This document shows positions 17,067 through 27,080 of a DNA stretch of 64,000 nucleotides, piece after piece. The position numbers were made by a program, and so were the translations under genes. Origin of the DNA: Enterocloster alcoholdehydrogenati (GTDB lineage: Bacteria > Bacillota > Clostridia > Lachnospirales > Lachnospiraceae); NCBI RefSeq assembly GCF_013282095.1, contig NZ_BLTJ01000002.1, forward strand, positions 62,001 through 126,000, written 5' to 3'. Position 1 is the stretch's first letter, and each line of letters opens with the position of its first letter. The notes beneath the pieces are model-generated. The model was not told where the DNA came from. It saw only the letters and a program-made list of their open reading frames with translations, and did not search any database.

Positions 17067-18515
17067 TTATTCTGTCTTATTTGTGAGATTTTCTCTCAAA
17101 TACGTCACTGCCTTAGAAAGTCCCATACTGTTGGACCCCTTGAACAGCACGCAGTCTCCTGCCCTTAGGCAGTCAGACAGCCACTGCCGGGTTTCCTCCA
17201 GAGAAGCCAGTTTTACTGCCGGGATTTTTCCTCCTGCCTGGAGCAGCCCTCTTTCAATCTCCGCCGCCCATTCTCCAAGCAGCACCAGCTGATGAATGGT
17301 CATATCAGCCAGGCCCTCTCCCACTTCCTGATGGAAACGGATGGTATCCGGCCCCAGCTCCTTCATATCTGCCAGGACGGCGATCCTTCGTCCCTTACAG
17401 GGCATGGAGGAAAGAACCTCAAGGCCTGCCTTCATGGATACCGGACTGGCGTTGTAGCTGTCGTCTATAATCGTTACGCCGCCTGCCGTAAATATCTGCT
17501 GTCGGCCTTTAAAGCCCTCAAACTGTTCCAGCTGACTGGCCGCCCGTTCCATGGGGATGCCGTAATAGGCTGCCACTGCCAGGGCCGCCAGTGCATTGCT
17601 TACCATATGGTTTCCCATAACCTTTAAGCGTACCTGAACCTGCTCCTGTCCAAGGATGGCGGTAAATACAGGATACCCGGCTTCCAGATGAAGATCGATC
17701 CCCCGGCAGTCGCAGCCCTCGGACAGGCCGTAAAGGATCTTTTTTCTGCTGTTTTCAGGGACAACCGTTCTAAGAAGCGGATCATCCCCGTTTAAAAAGA
17801 GCGCTCCGTCCTCTGCCATTTTTTCCTGAATACAGAGTTTTTCTTTTAAAATGTTTTCTTTTGACCCCAGCTGCTCCATGTGGGCTTCGCCGATATTTGT
17901 CATGACCGCACAATTTACCTGTGCCACACGGGCGATCCGGGTCATCTCCCCCGGTTCGCTCATGCCAAGCTCTATCACGCCGATCTCTGCCTCCTCAGGT
18001 ATATTGAAAACGGTGACAGGCACACCCACCTGGCTGTTGCTGTTCCCCGGAGTTTTGTAAACGGAAAATCCGGCCTCCAGCGCGCAGGCCACCATCTCGC
18101 GTGTGGTTGTCTTTCCCACACTTCCCGTAATCCCTACGAGAGGAATCGCCGTCCGGCTCCGGCACCAGGCGCCAAACGCCTGAAGTGCCAGCCTGGTATC
18201 ATCCACGCAGATCCATGTAGATGAAAGGGCGTTCCCCCTCCAGTCTGGATTCTCTTTGCACTGGTCCGTTACTGTTTCCAAAACCTCTTCCCCGCTCTCC
18301 TGGCGGCTGGTAAAGACCGTTCCGGCTCCGGCCGCCAGGGCCTGACAGATAAACCGGTGGGCGTCCACCCGTTCTCCCACCACCGGAACAAAAAGGTCGT
18401 CTCCTTCCATTTTTCTGGAATCCAGACAGATATGGCCGATCCGACGGCCGGGATCTCCATAAATCACCTTTCCTCCCACGGCCATGGCTGCCTGAGCTGC
18501 TGTTATTCCCTTCAT
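17067..18515 (-). CDS. murF: UDP-MurNAc-tripeptide--D-Ala-D-Ala ligase
   Basis: 482 residues. It adds D-Ala-D-Ala to the tripeptide precursor, the last cytoplasmic step in making UDP-MurNAc-pentapeptide. Mur ligase domains in order: N-terminal UDP-binding domain, ATPase domain with GITGSVGKTTTRE near residue 120, and a C-terminal domain with DDSYNASPVSM near 345. Start codon overlaps the murE stop by four bases, so the two ligases are translationally coupled. Confidence 0.95.
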   Translation of the reverse strand: MKGITAAQAAMAVGGKVIYGDPGRRIGHICLDSRKMEGDDLFVPVVGERVDAHRFICQALAAGAGTVFTSRQESGEEVLETVTDQCKENPDWRGNALSSTWICVDDTRLALQAFGAWCRSRTAIPLVGITGSVGKTTTREMVACALEAGFSVYKTPGNSNSQVGVPVTVFNIPEEAEIGVIELGMSEPGEMTRIARVAQVNCAVMTNIGEAHMEQLGSKENILKEKLCIQEKMAEDGALFLNGDDPLLRTVVPENSRKKILYGLSEGCDCRGIDLHLEAGYPVFTAILGQEQVQVRLKVMGNHMVSNALAALAVAAYYGIPMERAASQLEQFEGFKGRQQIFTAGGVTIIDDSYNASPVSMKAGLEVLSSMPCKGRRIAVLADMKELGPDTIRFHQEVGEGLADMTIHQLVLLGEWAAEIERGLLQAGGKIPAVKLASLEETRQWLSDCLRAGDCVLFKGSNSMGLSKAVTYLRENLTNKTE

Positions 18516-20059
18516 TCTTTTTCCTTCTCTCCCAGTTCCTTCACTGTTTCTTCAATGACCTCTCGGTCCAGGAAATGATGGCGCACGCCGTCGATCTCCT
18601 GATAATCCTCATGGCCCTTTCCAATCACGGCGATCATGTCTCCCGGCTGCGCATTGAGGATACCATAGCGAATCGCCTCCCTGCGGTCCGGGATCTCCAT
18701 AAACTTCCCGCCCGTTTTTTCTATGCTGCCCCGTATATCGGCGATAATATCCTCTGTCTTTTCATAGCGGGAATTATCCGCTGTCAGGATACTCAAATCT
18801 GCCAGCCGGCCGCCAATCTCGCCCATGGAGTAACGCCGGTCCTTTGAACGGTTTCCTCCGCAGCCGAAAATACATACCAGACGCCTGGGGTGATAGTCCC
18901 GCAGGGTCTTTAACAGGCTTTCCATGCTGACTGCATTGTGAGCGTAGTCCACCAGCACGGTGCATCGGGAGGACGTATATACAATTTCCATCCGTCCATT
19001 GACCCTTATATGCTCCAGCGCATGGCTGATTCTTTCCCGGCCAAGACCAAGAAAGCTACACAGACTGACCGCCGCCATGGCATTTTCCACATTAAAAAGG
19101 CCAGGAATACCAAGACGCACTTTCATCTCATATTTCCCCGAGATACGAAATTTTGTTCCCACAAAATCAGGTTCTGACACATACCGGATATGGGAAGCGG
19201 TAAAATCCGCCTTCTCCTCTTCCGTTTTTCGCTCTCCTTCCTCACTGCCGTCTGCGTCCACACGGTAGGTATACAGTTCGCAGGACGCAGTCTTTTTTAC
19301 CGCCTCCGCGTGCCCGTCATTGGCGTTTAACAGTCCCACACGGCAGTTCGTCAGAAGGCGCGTCTTATAATAAAGATATTCTTCAAAATCCGCGTGCTCA
19401 TCCGGCCCGATATGATCCGGGGAAATGTTGGTGAAAATACCATAGTCAAACAGGATACCGTCTACCCTGTGCATTTTTATCCCCTGAGAAGACACCTCCA
19501 TAACCGCATGGGTACAGCCGGCCTCTGCCATCTGCGCAAAGGCTTTATGGAGTTCATAGGATTCCGGCGTAGTATTCATGGTGGGCGTCACATGATCTCC
19601 AATCACAACGCCGGTGGTGCCGATAAGTCCAACCTTCTTTCCCGCCGCCTCCAGAATCGCCTTGATCATATGGGTGGTGGTGGTCTTACCCTTGGTGCCG
19701 GTAACACCGATCATGGTAAGTTTCTTCGCCGGATAGCCAAACCGGGCCGCAGATAACAGGGCCAGAGCCCTGCGGGCGTCACTGACCCTCAAAATCGTGA
19801 CCTGCTTTTTCTCCTCCCCTGTCAGCCCGCAGGCCTCCATCTCTACCTCAACCGACCGCTCGGTCACAAGGATTCTGGTTCCTGCCTTTAACACGTCAGG
19901 TATAAAGCAGTGAGCGTCGATCCGTGTGCCGGTCATGGCCACAAACACCGTACCCGGCCCGGCCTTTCGGGAATCATAGATGATCTCATCTGCCTGAATA
20001 TCCGTATTTCCCTGGATCAGGGTATATTCCAGTTCATTTAACCAGTTGCTTAAAACCAT
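18512..20059 (-). CDS. murE: UDP-MurNAc-tripeptide synthetase (MurE)
   Basis: 515 residues. It adds the third amino acid to UDP-MurNAc-L-Ala-D-Glu. Seen: the N-terminal UDP-binding domain, GVTGTKGKTTTTH (P-loop) near residue 117, NTTPESYELH, and the C-terminal FGCGGNRSKDRR. The residue motif that reads the incoming diamino acid is DNSR here; DNPR marks meso-diaminopimelate enzymes and lysine enzymes lack the Arg. Arg is kept, so meso-diaminopimelate is more likely, but Pro to Ser is unusual. The ribosome site before the ATG is weak (GAGAGGAAAA). Confidence 0.93.
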   Translation of the reverse strand: MVLSNWLNELEYTLIQGNTDIQADEIIYDSRKAGPGTVFVAMTGTRIDAHCFIPDVLKAGTRILVTERSVEVEMEACGLTGEEKKQVTILRVSDARRALALLSAARFGYPAKKLTMIGVTGTKGKTTTTHMIKAILEAAGKKVGLIGTTGVVIGDHVTPTMNTTPESYELHKAFAQMAEAGCTHAVMEVSSQGIKMHRVDGILFDYGIFTNISPDHIGPDEHADFEEYLYYKTRLLTNCRVGLLNANDGHAEAVKKTASCELYTYRVDADGSEEGERKTEEEKADFTASHIRYVSEPDFVGTKFRISGKYEMKVRLGIPGLFNVENAMAAVSLCSFLGLGRERISHALEHIRVNGRMEIVYTSSRCTVLVDYAHNAVSMESLLKTLRDYHPRRLVCIFGCGGNRSKDRRYSMGEIGGRLADLSILTADNSRYEKTEDIIADIRGSIEKTGGKFMEIPDRREAIRYGILNAQPGDMIAVIGKGHEDYQEIDGVRHHFLDREVIEETVKELGEKEKE

Positions 20060-20079
20060 GCATTTTTCCTCTCTGATAC

Positions 20080-21750
20080 TTAAAACAGTCCTGTGATTTT
20101 TCCTTCCCCGTCCACATCAATCCCCTCTGCCGCCGGTTTCTTTGGAAGTCCCGGCATAGTCATAATGGAACCTGTAAGGGCTACCACAAAGCCGGCGCCG
20201 GCACAGACGTATGCATCTCTTACATTGATGGTAAAGCCTGATGGCCGTCCAAGCTTTGTCTGATCATCGGACAGAGAATACTGTGTCTTTGCCATACATA
20301 CTGGAAGATTCCCAAAGCCCATCTCCTCAATGCGCTTTAAGGCTTTTAAAGCTGCGGGGGAGTAGGATACGCCGTCTGCCCCATAGATCTCAGAAGCAAT
20401 GGCGCCTATTTTGTCCTTTAGGGAGTCCTTATCCTCATAAAGCACATGAAAGTCTGTGGGGCGGTTTTCCAGTGTATTTAATACCTTGTCTGCAAGGGCC
20501 ACGCCGCCTTCGCCTCCTTTGGCCCATACCTCAGCCAGTGCAAACTCACACCCCCGCTCCTCACAGAAGCGCTTAATATAAGCGTATTCCGCCTCGGTAT
20601 CGCTTATGAAGGAATTTAAGGCAACTACCACCGGAACACCGAATTTCTGGATATTTTCCATATGCTTTTCCAGATTGACAATGCCCCTCTTTAATGCCTC
20701 TAAATTCTCCTCCGAAAGCTGATCCTTTGGCACGCCGCCGTTGTACTTTAATGCCCTGACCGTGGCTACCAGCACCACCACATCCGGCTTTAATCCTGCC
20801 TTGCGGCACTTTATGTCCATAAACTTCTCCGCACCCAGATCCGCGCCGAAGCCTGCCTCTGTCACCACGATATCGCAAAGCTTTAAAGCCGTTTTGGTGG
20901 CTCTTACGCTGTTGCAGCCATGGGCGATGTTGGCAAAGGGACCGCCGTGAACCAGTGCACCGGTATGCTCCAGAGTCTGGATCAGGTTGGGCTTTAGAGC
21001 GTCTTTTAAGAGAGCCGCCATGGCCCCTGTAGCGTGAAGATCCCCTGCAGTCACTGGTTCCCCTGCGAAGTTATAGGCAACGATAATCTTGGATAAGCGA
21101 TCCTTTAAATCCTTCATATCATCTGCCAGACAGAGGATCGCCATGATTTCCGACGCTACGGTGATCACGAAATGGTCTTCTCTGACCATGCCGTCCGCCT
21201 TTGCCCCAAGACCCACTACAACGTTTCTAAGCACGCGGTCATTCATATCCACGCAGCGTTTCCACAGGATCTGCCTTGGATCAATACCGAGAGCATTGCC
21301 CTGCTGGATATGGTTGTCGAGAAGGGCTGCCAGAAGGTTATTCGCTGAGGTAATGGCGTGAAAATCCCCCGTAAAATGAAGGTTCAGATCCTCCATGGGA
21401 AGCACCTGGGCATAGCCTCCGCCGGCAGCTCCGCCTTTGATGCCGAAACACGGGCCAAGGGATGGCTCTCTTAAGGCAATCATGGCATTTTTTCCCAGCC
21501 TTCCCAACGCTTCTCCCAGTCCTACCGTAACCGTTGTTTTTCCCTCTCCGGCAGGTGTCGGGTTAATGGCGGTCACAAGCACCAGCTTTCCGTCCGGCCG
21601 GTCTTTGATCCGATCCCAGAGTTCGTCTGTGATCTTCGCCTTATATTTTCCATAAAGCTCTAAGTCATCCTCTCTGATTCCGTAAACTGCTGCTACCTCC
21701 TTCACCGGCGCCAGCGCGGCCTCCTGTGCGATCTCAATATCTGATTTCAT
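20080..21750 (-). CDS. fhs: Formate--tetrahydrofolate ligase
   Basis: 556 residues, full family length. It makes 10-formyl-THF from formate, THF and ATP, feeding purine synthesis, Fmt and, in acetogens, the methyl branch of the Wood-Ljungdahl pathway. ATP-binding loop [16 protein letters not shown] near residue 65; the [18 protein letters not shown] and FTGDFHAI segments are characteristic. Formate is available from pyruvate formate-lyase encoded at 57697-59949. No ZTP or THF riboswitch-like sequence was recognised in the 135 bases upstream. The rest of the acetogenic pathway is not in this window. Confidence 0.97.
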   Translation of the reverse strand: MKSDIEIAQEAALAPVKEVAAVYGIREDDLELYGKYKAKITDELWDRIKDRPDGKLVLVTAINPTPAGEGKTTVTVGLGEALGRLGKNAMIALREPSLGPCFGIKGGAAGGGYAQVLPMEDLNLHFTGDFHAITSANNLLAALLDNHIQQGNALGIDPRQILWKRCVDMNDRVLRNVVVGLGAKADGMVREDHFVITVASEIMAILCLADDMKDLKDRLSKIIVAYNFAGEPVTAGDLHATGAMAALLKDALKPNLIQTLEHTGALVHGGPFANIAHGCNSVRATKTALKLCDIVVTEAGFGADLGAEKFMDIKCRKAGLKPDVVVLVATVRALKYNGGVPKDQLSEENLEALKRGIVNLEKHMENIQKFGVPVVVALNSFISDTEAEYAYIKRFCEERGCEFALAEVWAKGGEGGVALADKVLNTLENRPTDFHVLYEDKDSLKDKIGAIASEIYGADGVSYSPAALKALKRIEEMGFGNLPVCMAKTQYSLSDDQTKLGRPSGFTINVRDAYVCAGAGFVVALTGSIMTMPGLPKKPAAEGIDVDGEGKITGLF

Positions 21751-21885
21751 CCACTGATCCTCCTCTTTGTAGGTATGTATTCCATTGCAACTGTTCAGAA
21801 CAAGGCATTCCCTGAATCGTTACCCTGCATTTTATATTTCACAGGAGAGGAAGTACAGGCGTAAATGCCGCCTCCCTGCTCCGGT

Positions 21886-24800
21886 TTAATACCCCTGTTC
21901 TATCATTTCCTCGAACTGTTCCGGGCTCATTAGGATCTTTCTTGGCTTTGTGCCCTCCTCTTCTCCCACAACCCCGGCCTCCGCCAGCTGATCCATGATG
22001 CGGGCCGCCCGGTTAAAGCCGATCTTAAAGACGCGCTGCAGCATACCGATGGATGCCTTGTCCTTTTCTATAATGAACTTTCCGGCCTGAGCAAAGAGTT
22101 CGTCTCTGGATGCTCCCGACCCGCCTCCATCCATCGAAGGAGATGTCACTTTATTTACCACATCCTCGCTGTACTCTGCCACCATTCCCTGCTCCGTCAG
22201 AAACTCCACAACGCGGCTGACCTCATCGTCCGACACAAATGCACCCTGGACACGCTGAGGCTTTGGAAAGCCCGCAGGATAAAAGAGCATATCGCCTTTT
22301 CCTAAGAGCTTTTCCGCTCCGTTCATATCAATAATGGTCCTTGAATCCACACCTGATGATACGGAAAATGCGATTCGGGAAGGCACATTTGCCTTGATCA
22401 GACCGGTGATGACGTTGACCGAAGGCCTCTGAGTGGCGATCACCAGATGGATGCCCGCCGCACGGGCCAGCTGGGCCAGGCGGCAGATGGAATCCTCCAC
22501 CTCGCCGGGAGCCACCATCATAAGGTCTGCCAGCTCGTCGATGATGATCACAATCTGAGGCAGCTTTTTCGGCTTTTTCCCATCCTCAATGTCATCCAGC
22601 TTTTCTACACGTTCATTGTATCCCTTTAAGTCGCGGACATTACACTCCGCAAACTTTTTATAACGGTCTGTCATCTCCGCCACTGCCCAGTTTAAAGCTC
22701 CGGAGGCCTTCTTTGGATCCGTCACTACCGGGATCAGCAGATGGGGGATACCGTTGTATACGCTCAGCTCTACAACCTTGGGATCCACCATGATAAGTTT
22801 AACGTCATTGGGGTCTGCTTTATAAATGATACTCATAATCAGAGTATTGATGCAGACGGATTTACCGGAGCCCGTAGCGCCTGCGATCAGCAGATGAGGC
22901 ATCTTTGCAATGTCCGTCACCACAACCTGGCCGCCGATGTCCTTTCCCACCGCAAAAGCCAGACGGGATTTATGGCGGCAGAAGGACTCTGATTCAAACA
23001 GTTCCCTCAGGTATACGATGTTGTTTTCCTTATTCGGAACCTCAATGCCCACAGCGGATTTTCCGGGAATCGGTGCTTCAATGCGGATATCCGCCGCCGC
23101 AAGGCTCAGTTTGATATCGTCCGTCAGTGATACGATCCTGCTGACCTTTACTCCCTGCTCCGGCAGAAGCTCATAGCGGGTCACCGAGGGGCCGCAGCTG
23201 ATGTTGGTCACGGTAACGCCCACCCCGAAATTATGAAGGGTCTGCTGAAGCTTGATGGCTGTAGCCTTAAACTCATCCTCTGAGAAGGAAGCATTATGCA
23301 CCGGTTTCTTTAAAAGGTCTGTAGGCGGGAAAACATACTCCTTCCTTTCTTCCTCCTTCTTCTGAATCTCCTGCGCTACCGAAACCTCGGCCGCCTGAAC
23401 CTGGGCCGCCTCCTGCTTTTTCTCCAGTTTCTTCTGGAGGAGGTCTGTCTCCGTTTCAATGACCTTTCCTGACGCGGTGACAACCCGTTTTACTCCCTCC
23501 GCCTGATACAGGGTATCCGGGCGGGCAGGATCGGAAGGTGCCGGGGCTGCCCCTTGAGAAACAGTGTCAGCATCGGGATCCGGATCCCAGGGGGATGAAC
23601 CGTAGGGATCCATATCTTCCTGCTCCAGTTCATCCAGGCGGATGCTTTCTTCTTCCTCCGGTTCACTGTTCCAGGGAACCATATCGCTGTTGATGCGGCG
23701 CAGATCCTCTGACATATGGCAGGATACAGCCGCTTCTACCGGCACCAAACCTGACAGCGGTTCCTCTGCCTGAATCTCGCTGTCATCGGTTTCTTTCAGC
23801 CCGTCCTTTTTTGGAGCCTCCAGATCCTCCTCAAAGCTTACAGGCCTTAACGCTCCAACGCCCATATCCAGTTCATCCAGCGTCCGGCGGTCCCTCTGAA
23901 CCCGTATAGTCTCGTAGACAGGCTCCTCCTCATAGCCTTCCTCTTCCTCCGGCAGCCTGGCAGAGGCAAGAGTTTTCTCTCCGTCCGCCAGACTTTGCCT
24001 CTTTTTCCCTGCGGCGGCCCTTCCATGATGTTCCAGCTCATCTGCCAGAGCGCTGACCTCGCCTGCGGGCTTTTTCTGTCCGGCTCCCACAGTGTCTGCC
24101 GGATCATAATGTTTTGGCATCTGAATTCTTCCGCGAAATTCATCCGCCGGGGAAGGCGCTAGTTCGGAAGACTCCCCAGACACAGCCGGGTCTGCTCCGA
24201 ACTCACGTTCAAACGCATCCTCCTCAAGTCCCTCATCTTCATAATAATCATCTTCTGCGCCCAGAAACGTAGCACCCAGATTGACGCCGCGGACTCTCTG
24301 CTCTTCCCTTAAAAGACGTCTCTCCTCTGCCCTCTGGGCGTGAAGTTCCCATCTGCGGTCCATATCCTCTCTGGCATACTGATACGCCCGCCCGCTTCCC
24401 TGCCGGACAGCAGACACAAAGGACTTTCCTGTAATACACACCATACAGATAATAAAAAGCACCAGAAGGATCAGATAAGCGCCTGCCCGGCCCACGCAGA
24501 GAACCAGAAGACCGGAGAGGATTCCGCCCACCAGGCCTCCCCCGGCTCCGTTTACCGAGGATGCCGCATAATACTGCATAACCGACGCGCCTTCGGCAGT
24601 CTTCCCAAACATCAGCTGCAGCAGGCCGCAGACCGTAAGCATCACGCCTCCTGCCGCCGCCATCTTCACCGCCGCCAGGATATTTCCCTGATTAGACAGG
24701 TGAAAGCAGGTTCCTACAAAAAGCATAAGGGGCAGCAGATAGCCGACCATTCCAAACAGACCCAGCTGAACGCTGCGCAGCACGTCCCCGAAAATGCCGC

Positions 24801-25047
24801 AAAGGCCGAAATTACTTAAAAATAAAAGAATAGCTACAGCAAAAGAGCAGATGATGATCACTTCTGCTCTCATAAACCCCATATCCTCTTCTTCCTCATA
24901 ATCCTGCCGTCTGGACCGGCTGTTTTCCCTGGATGTGCTGCTCTGCCTCTTTGCAGTAGTTTTCCCTGATTCTTTTTTTGTCGTACTTCCCTTGGGCCGC
25001 CCTGGTTTTCGGGCACCGCCCTGCTGTTTCTTTACTGCATCAGCCAC
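21886..25047 (-). CDS. ftsK: DNA translocase FtsK/SpoIIIE
   Basis: 1053 residues, longer than B. subtilis SpoIIIE. Begins at a GTG with GGGAGG 9 bases upstream. N-terminal basic tail with a GRPKGS AT-hook-like core, then four to five membrane helices (about 60-205), a long charged linker rich in Glu and Pro (about 230-590), and the motor. Walker [10 protein letters not shown] lies near residue 720, followed by [10 protein letters not shown] and [15 protein letters not shown]-terminal winged-helix gamma domain ends the protein. It pumps chromosome ends through the division or sporulation septum. tepA lies two genes upstream, as near spoIIIE in B. subtilis. Confidence 0.95.
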   Translation of the reverse strand: MADAVKKQQGGARKPGRPKGSTTKKESGKTTAKRQSSTSRENSRSRRQDYEEEEDMGFMRAEVIIICSFAVAILLFLSNFGLCGIFGDVLRSVQLGLFGMVGYLLPLMLFVGTCFHLSNQGNILAAVKMAAAGGVMLTVCGLLQLMFGKTAEGASVMQYYAASSVNGAGGGLVGGILSGLLVLCVGRAGAYLILLVLFIICMVCITGKSFVSAVRQGSGRAYQYAREDMDRRWELHAQRAEERRLLREEQRVRGVNLGATFLGAEDDYYEDEGLEEDAFEREFGADPAVSGESSELAPSPADEFRGRIQMPKHYDPADTVGAGQKKPAGEVSALADELEHHGRAAAGKKRQSLADGEKTLASARLPEEEEGYEEEPVYETIRVQRDRRTLDELDMGVGALRPVSFEEDLEAPKKDGLKETDDSEIQAEEPLSGLVPVEAAVSCHMSEDLRRINSDMVPWNSEPEEEESIRLDELEQEDMDPYGSSPWDPDPDADTVSQGAAPAPSDPARPDTLYQAEGVKRVVTASGKVIETETDLLQKKLEKKQEAAQVQAAEVSVAQEIQKKEEERKEYVFPPTDLLKKPVHNASFSEDEFKATAIKLQQTLHNFGVGVTVTNISCGPSVTRYELLPEQGVKVSRIVSLTDDIKLSLAAADIRIEAPIPGKSAVGIEVPNKENNIVYLRELFESESFCRHKSRLAFAVGKDIGGQVVVTDIAKMPHLLIAGATGSGKSVCINTLIMSIIYKADPNDVKLIMVDPKVVELSVYNGIPHLLIPVVTDPKKASGALNWAVAEMTDRYKKFAECNVRDLKGYNERVEKLDDIEDGKKPKKLPQIVIIIDELADLMMVAPGEVEDSICRLAQLARAAGIHLVIATQRPSVNVITGLIKANVPSRIAFSVSSGVDSRTIIDMNGAEKLLGKGDMLFYPAGFPKPQRVQGAFVSDDEVSRVVEFLTEQGMVAEYSEDVVNKVTSPSMDGGGSGASRDELFAQAGKFIIEKDKASIGMLQRVFKIGFNRAARIMDQLAEAGVVGEEEGTKPRKILMSPEQFEEMIEQGY

Positions 25048-25103
25048 AAATACAAGCCTCCCATTTCTTGTTCCCCCCTTATATCTGGGGTTCCATCCTT
25101 TAC

Positions 25104-25132
25104 AGTATACAAAAATTTGAGAGGAATTGCAA
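25104..25132 (-). promoter_or_regulatory. Sigma-A promoter for ftsK
   Basis: Minus strand TTGCAA (25127-25132), exactly 17 bases, TATACT (25104-25109). The start codon is 57 bases downstream of the -10. Good -10 (five of six) and correct spacing. Confidence 0.65.
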
Positions 25133-25199
25133 CGCAGTTTCTGAAAAATATACGAACAGACTTTCTTATGCGGGTGATTTCATATGTAATTCCTGTCTT

Positions 25200-26138
25200 T
25201 TATTCCATATGGCGTTTAAAAAATCCGTATGCATTTTCAAAGGAAAATTTCTCCACCGTCCCCCTTGGTATCCCACGGGCTGTAAGATAGGACCCGAATG
25301 CGGCGGCTTTATAGGGATCTCCTAAGGAGGGATCACAGGTGATGCCTCCGTCAAAGTCCGTTCCCCAGGCGATCACATTCTCCCCGCCCAGTTCCAGCAT
25401 CCGGTAAATGTGGCGGAATAAAAGCTCCCTCTCTCCTTCTCCTCCCCGGTCAGGCACGGAAAGGAAACGGGAATAAAGGTTGATTCCGCAGAGACCTCCC
25501 CTCCTTACAAGTTCCTTAAACTGATCTTCTCTGAGGTTTCTGGGATGGTCGCAGCAGGAACGCAGATTGGAGTGAGAGGCCACAAACGGCTTTTTCGCCT
25601 GATGGAGCAGATCTGCAAAGCCAGCGTCATTTAAATGGGAGCAGTCTACAATGATTCCCGCCGCCTCCAGTTCTCTTACCGCCTCTTTTCCAAATGCAGT
25701 AAGACCTTCCTCAGACGCAGGTCCGCTTCCCAGTTCATTTTTCCCATTCCAGGTCAGGGTCATCATTTTAAAATGTGCAGCCTTGAAATGCCCGATATTC
25801 TCCAGCCGTCCGCCCAGGGCAGCCCCTCCTTCAATGGTTCTGATCATTCCCCATTTTCTCTCTTTCAGCCCTTTTTCAAGTTCAGAAAATGAATCTGCCA
25901 GAACCGCCCGGCCCTGGGAGTGTTCCACAATCTTTCTGAGATATGCCTCGTGGCGATCCACAAACCAAACGGCCTCCCGGCCCCGTATACTGTCCGGCAC
26001 CCAAATGGCCATACACTGAACCGCCGCCTTAAGCCGGCTCTGCCCCCTCATATTAAACTGAGCGGTGCTGTTTAAGAGATTTTCTCCCCGTTTCATCAGT
26101 TCTTCTATGGTATCGCAGTGAAGGTCAAAAAACTTCAT
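25200..26138 (-). CDS. Membrane-dipeptidase family (M19) metallopeptidase
   Basis: 312 residues, the length of bacterial renal-dipeptidase homologues. These are TIM-barrel dizinc enzymes that hydrolyse dipeptides, including D-amino-acid-containing ones. Metal ligands are visible in FFDLHCDT (HxD at the N-terminus), IEGGAALG (bridging Glu near residue 106), VDCSHLN (His near 165), VASHSNLR (His near 186) and WGTDFDGG (Asp). No signal peptide, so it acts in the cytoplasm. A role in recycling dipeptides, possibly from cell wall turnover, is inferred from the neighbouring NlpC/P60 and Mur genes. Confidence 0.9.
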   Translation of the reverse strand: MKFFDLHCDTIEELMKRGENLLNSTAQFNMRGQSRLKAAVQCMAIWVPDSIRGREAVWFVDRHEAYLRKIVEHSQGRAVLADSFSELEKGLKERKWGMIRTIEGGAALGGRLENIGHFKAAHFKMMTLTWNGKNELGSGPASEEGLTAFGKEAVRELEAAGIIVDCSHLNDAGFADLLHQAKKPFVASHSNLRSCCDHPRNLREDQFKELVRRGGLCGINLYSRFLSVPDRGGEGERELLFRHIYRMLELGGENVIAWGTDFDGGITCDPSLGDPYKAAAFGSYLTARGIPRGTVEKFSFENAYGFFKRHME

Positions 26139-26232
26139 ATTCCTCTCTCCTTTGACAGCCGGGCGGCGTACCTTAAACGTCCGCCGCCCCTCTCTTCTAT
26201 CTGTATATCATACGATACATCCTCCCATTCTT

Positions 26233-26949
26233 CTACTGTTTTTCCCTCTTTCTTTCATCGATGAGCTTATACAGCTTTCCCAGGGCCTCTTTAATCCCTC
26301 CCACCTCATCAATCAGTCCTGCTTCCACCGCCTCTTTTCCTACCAGTACGGTTCCCAGGTCTCTTGTAAGCATCTTTGTGTTGTGCATCAGGGCGAACAG
26401 CTGATCATAGGCGATAGCCGAATGATCCGACACAAAGGTCAGAATCCGATCCTGGATCATCTGGAAATATTCGTAAGTCCGCTCAGTTCCGATCACCAGG
26501 CCCGTCATACGCACCGGATGGATCATCATGGTGCCCGATGGCACGATGAAAGAATAACCGGATGAGACGGCCAGAGGCACACCGATGGAATGGCTGCCAC
26601 CTAAGACCAGCGACACCACCGGCAGACTCATGGAGGCAATCATCTCAGCAATGGCAAGGCCCGCGTCCACATCTCCGCCGGACGTATTTAAAAGCACCAG
26701 CATCCCATCTATGCTGTCATCATCCTCGATCTGGGCCAGCTTGGGAAGCACATGGTCATAACGGGTACTCTTTGCGGAGCCGGGACTGTTTTCATGCCCC
26801 TCCACCTCTCCAATGATGGATAAGAGATGAATCCTGCGCCCTGGGCCGTTTTCCTCCAAGATCATCTGTCCGTATTCCTTTAGCTCTTTATCCTCCTTTT
26901 CACGGATATCCCCCTCCGCCTGTTTTACTTCCTGTCTGTTCATACGCAA
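26233..26949 (-). CDS. tepA: ClpP-class serine protease, TepA-like
   Basis: About 239 residues. Clp/SppA-like fold with the nucleophile serine in GGSHSIGVPLAVSS, oxyanion-side NTSGGDVDAGLAIAEMI, and the histidine in TMMIHPVRMTG. This matches B. subtilis TepA (YmfB), a cytoplasmic ClpP-like protease reported to affect export and spore pre-protein breakdown. I place the start at a TTG (26947-26949) because AGAAAGGA lies 8 bases upstream. The first ATG (26941-26943) is two codons later and 14 or more bases from that site. Two genes upstream of ftsK, as near spoIIIE in Bacillus. Confidence 0.88.
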   Translation of the reverse strand: MRMNRQEVKQAEGDIREKEDKELKEYGQMILEENGPGRRIHLLSIIGEVEGHENSPGSAKSTRYDHVLPKLAQIEDDDSIDGMLVLLNTSGGDVDAGLAIAEMIASMSLPVVSLVLGGSHSIGVPLAVSSGYSFIVPSGTMMIHPVRMTGLVIGTERTYEYFQMIQDRILTFVSDHSAIAYDQLFALMHNTKMLTRDLGTVLVGKEAVEAGLIDEVGGIKEALGKLYKLIDERKREKQ

Positions 26950-26977
26950 AAAAGACCGTCCTTTCTGAAAATGTCCC

Positions 26978-27006
26978 GCGGGAGCCATGAAACCGTTGGC
27001 TCCCGC
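26978..27006 (-). terminator. GC-rich hairpin between the NlpC/P60 gene and tepA
   Basis: GCGGGAGCC (26978-26986) pairs perfectly with GGCTCCCGC (26998-27006). On the minus strand it is followed by GGGACATTTTC rather than a clean T run, so it may be a weak terminator or a processing/stability hairpin inside an operon. Confidence 0.5.
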
Positions 27007-27080
27007 TGTCCTTTCTTCCAGGATAGTCTTTCCTTATTTTACAGCTTTTATTCCTCTTTCTGTTCGCTCCGGGCCACGGG

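Noticed and set aside
21751-21885. Possible ZTP or THF riboswitch before fhs
   Set aside because: fhs genes are often under ZTP riboswitches, but neither the conserved ZTP core nor a THF aptamer pattern was found in these 135 bases.
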